A stretch of DNA of 45,220 nt from Variovorax sp. GTDB lineage: Bacteria > Pseudomonadota > Gammaproteobacteria > Burkholderiales > Burkholderiaceae_C. The stretch spans positions 1-45,220 of the forward strand of contig SEGS01000020.1 in assembly GCA_004210915.1 (NCBI GenBank), given 5' to 3'. The first letter of the stretch is position 1; each line of letters opens with the position of its first letter. A model generated the notes under the pieces. It did no database searches and was not told the DNA's origin. It saw only the letters and a program-made list of their open reading frames with translations. The position numbers were made by a program, and so were the translations under genes. Of this stretch, positions 43,819 to 45,220 are shown one piece after another.

Positions 43819-44537
43819 GGCTTGAGGTTCATGTCCAGGTGGATGGCGTCGCCGCGGTAGCAGACCTCGCCGAGGTAGATCACGCGCCCGTCGGCATCGG
43901 TGAAGACGCGGCGGACTTCGGCGATCGGCGCATTGACGGCAATGCCGAGCAGGCGTGCGACCTCCATGTCGGCCGTGCCGATGGTCAACACCTGGCGCGC
44001 CTGGGCGATGGCCACGGCCTTCATGCTCGTCAGGATCGGGATCACGGTCTGCTCGCGAAAGCGCCGCGGGCTCCTGCGGAAGATGCGCTCGTCCAGGTAG
44101 ATGTTGATCACGCAGTACGGCTCGCCGTGGTGCGAGTGCACGCGCCGCATGAACACGTAGCGCTCGGCCGGGGTGCCGTCGTCTGGCCGCAGCGGCGCCA
44201 CCGCGGCGGCCTCGTCGATGTTCACGATCTTGGGTTGGGTCTCGCGGTACAGCTGCACCAGCTGGTCGAGCGTGGTGACGACGTTGATCGCGCGCGAGGC
44301 GTCGGGCATGCCGGTGACGAAGGTGCCGCGCCCGCGCTGCGGCGAGAGCAGGCCGTCGCGCGCCAGCAGCTCGATCGACTGCCGCATCGTGACGCGCGCC
44401 ACGCCGAACTCTGCCTGCAACGCCTCCAGCGACGGCAGGCAGTGGCCCTGCGGCCAGACGCCGCGCGCGATGCGCTGGCGCAGCACGTCGGCCACCTGAA
44501 GGTAGATAGGGATTCCCCCGGAGCGCTTGCCTGACAT
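43815..44537 (-). CDS. GntR-family regulator, HutC/UTRA subgroup
   Basis: A 240-residue regulator: N-terminal winged helix (IPIYLQVADVLRQRIARGVW; FGVARVTMRQSIELLARDG; PQRGRGTFV) and a C-terminal UTRA effector domain ending EVCYRGDAIHLDMNLKP. It differs from the FCD regulators elsewhere in the window. ATG 44537 gives the normal N-terminus; upstream frame runs through the promoter. It likely regulates the overlapping enolase-superfamily gene and the divergent ABC transporter operon, with the transported acid as effector. Confidence 0.9.
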   Translation of the reverse strand: MSGKRSGGIPIYLQVADVLRQRIARGVWPQGHCLPSLEALQAEFGVARVTMRQSIELLARDGLLSPQRGRGTFVTGMPDASRAINVVTTLDQLVQLYRETQPKIVNIDEAAAVAPLRPDDGTPAERYVFMRRVHSHHGEPYCVINIYLDERIFRRSPRRFREQTVIPILTSMKAVAIAQARQVLTIGTADMEVARLLGIAVNAPIAEVRRVFTDADGRVIYLGEVCYRGDAIHLDMNLKP

Positions 44538-44615
44538 GGTCAATTGTCTAAAGGTATGGCTTATAGTACGATTAAACCAGAAACAACGACAGGAAACGAC
44601 AGGAGACAAGGGCCC
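44538..44615. promoter_or_regulatory. Divergent promoter gntR/ABC permease with tandem repeat
   Basis: On the plus strand TTGTCT (44544-44549), a 17-base spacer and TACGAT (44567-44572) make a fair sigma70 promoter. GTCTAAAG (44546-44553) fits seven of eight positions of the GTnTAnAC half pattern of HutC-type operators and overlaps this -35. A 10-base unit AACGACAGGA is repeated in tandem at 44585-44594 and 44595-44604 and leads into the ribosome site AGGAG (44601). Confidence 0.5.
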
Positions 44616-45220
44616 ATGCCCACACGTTCAAGGTTTTCCAGCTTCGCGCTGATCCTCGCGCCATGGCTTTTACTGCTGGGGCTCTGGTACGCCGTACGGG
44701 CCAGCGGTCTGGTCAATCCGTCGCTGGTGCCTGCGCCGCACGAGGTGGCCGCCAAGTTCATCGAGCTGTCGAAGGACCGCCTCTGGCTGGACATCTGGAT
44801 GTCGACGCAGCGCGTCTTCATCGGCGTGTCGCTCGGCATCCTGCTGGCGGTGCCGGTCGGCTTCTGCCTTGGCTGGTACAAGGGCCTTCGCAGCTTCATC
44901 GATCCGGTGATCAACTTCTTCCGTGCGCTGCCGCCGATCGCGCTGATTCCGCTGGTCATCGTGTATTTCGGCATCGGCGAGGTCGCCAAGACCGTGATCC
45001 TGTTCTACGCGTCTTTCTTCGCCGGTGTGATCGTCATGTACGAGGGCATCGCCCAGATCAGCCCGATCTTCATCCGCGTCGCACGCACCCTGGGCGCCAA
45101 CGATGCCGAGATCTTCGCCAAGGTGATCGTGCCGCTGACCATCCCGCACATCCTGACCGCCATCCGCGTCGCGCTCGGCGTGGCGTGGGCCACGCTGGTG
45201 GCCTCCGAACTCATCGCGGC
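44616..45220 (+). CDS. ABC transporter permease, taurine/sulfonate/nitrate type (3' end outside window)
   Basis: An SsuC/TauC-like permease, ~201 residues visible and running off the right edge; the full protein should be about 250-260. It begins MPTRSRFSSFALILAPWLLL, has membrane segments near 10-28, 65-85, 100-125, 130-150, and carries the EAA loop ARTLGANDAEIFAKVIVPLT (~150-170), which docks an ATPase. The binding protein and ATPase genes are expected just beyond the window. Divergent from the HutC-type regulator and its enzyme gene, this should import the compound that the enolase-superfamily enzyme uses. Confidence 0.92.
   Translation, partial: MPTRSRFSSFALILAPWLLLLGLWYAVRASGLVNPSLVPAPHEVAAKFIELSKDRLWLDIWMSTQRVFIGVSLGILLAVPVGFCLGWYKGLRSFIDPVINFFRALPPIALIPLVIVYFGIGEVAKTVILFYASFFAGVIVMYEGIAQISPIFIRVARTLGANDAEIFAKVIVPLTIPHILTAIRVALGVAWATLVASELIA

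Overview
The window is GC-rich chromosomal DNA with tightly packed genes, many ATGA or few-base overlaps between co-directional genes, and gene families typical of the beta-proteobacterial family Comamonadaceae. It most resembles Variovorax (inference from protein style and gene mix: Bug-type solute receptor, TAXI protein, DgoR-like regulator, copper cluster). No rRNA, tRNA, CRISPR array, insertion sequence or phage gene was seen. I find 45 protein genes, two of them cut by the window edges (edd on the left, an ABC permease on the right).

Layout. (1) 1-2167, plus: end of edd, eda (Entner-Doudoroff pathway) and a HAD hydrolase. (2) 2169-6525, minus: a compact operon reading fbpA-fbpB-fbpC (ferric iron ABC importer, ATPase lacking its usual C-terminal domain), gloA and a small thioesterase, preceded by a Fur-box-like element. 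(3) 6621-10676: a thioesterase divergent from a marR-MFS-MATE efflux operon, with two palindromes in the shared promoter, then a small secreted His/Arg-rich protein. (4) 10788-13100, minus: dgoK, dgoA and a class II aldolase, divergent from (5) 13246-23384, plus: Bug receptor, 2-hydroxyacid dehydrogenase, DgoR-like GntR regulator, a complete CUT1 sugar ABC importer, a cupin, a PhyH-type Fe/2-oxoglutarate dioxygenase, an SDR and an L-idonate-5-dehydrogenase-like enzyme. Regions 4 and 5 together look like one sugar-acid uptake and catabolism locus. (6) 23569-30478: rhlE, ettA, a pabB-pabC fusion and a membrane-anchored TAXI protein. (7) 30618-35861: a tannase/feruloyl-esterase-family lipoprotein, a self-cleaving P1 peptidase and a WG-repeat envelope protein with less biased composition. 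(8) 35962-37961: an enolase-superfamily sugar-acid enzyme divergent from its GntR regulator. (9) 38006-42635: a copper-handling cluster (CusF-like, DUF411, multicopper oxidase, TolC-like lipoprotein, CopL-like, and a divergent Csp copper-storage protein). (10) 42664-45220: a second enolase-superfamily enzyme with a HutC-type regulator, divergent from a taurine/sulfonate/nitrate-type ABC permease.

How it fits together. Sugar acids recur: Edd/Eda split 6-phosphogluconate, DgoK/DgoA split 2-keto-3-deoxygalactonate, IdnD-like plus SDR would interconvert idonate, 5-ketogluconate and gluconate, and two enolase-superfamily enzymes may dehydrate or isomerise aldonic or aldaric acids. The least explained part is the dioxygenase plus cupin pair embedded in the sugar transporter operon (20328-21543), which suggests an oxidative step on an imported compound that I cannot assign to a known pathway.
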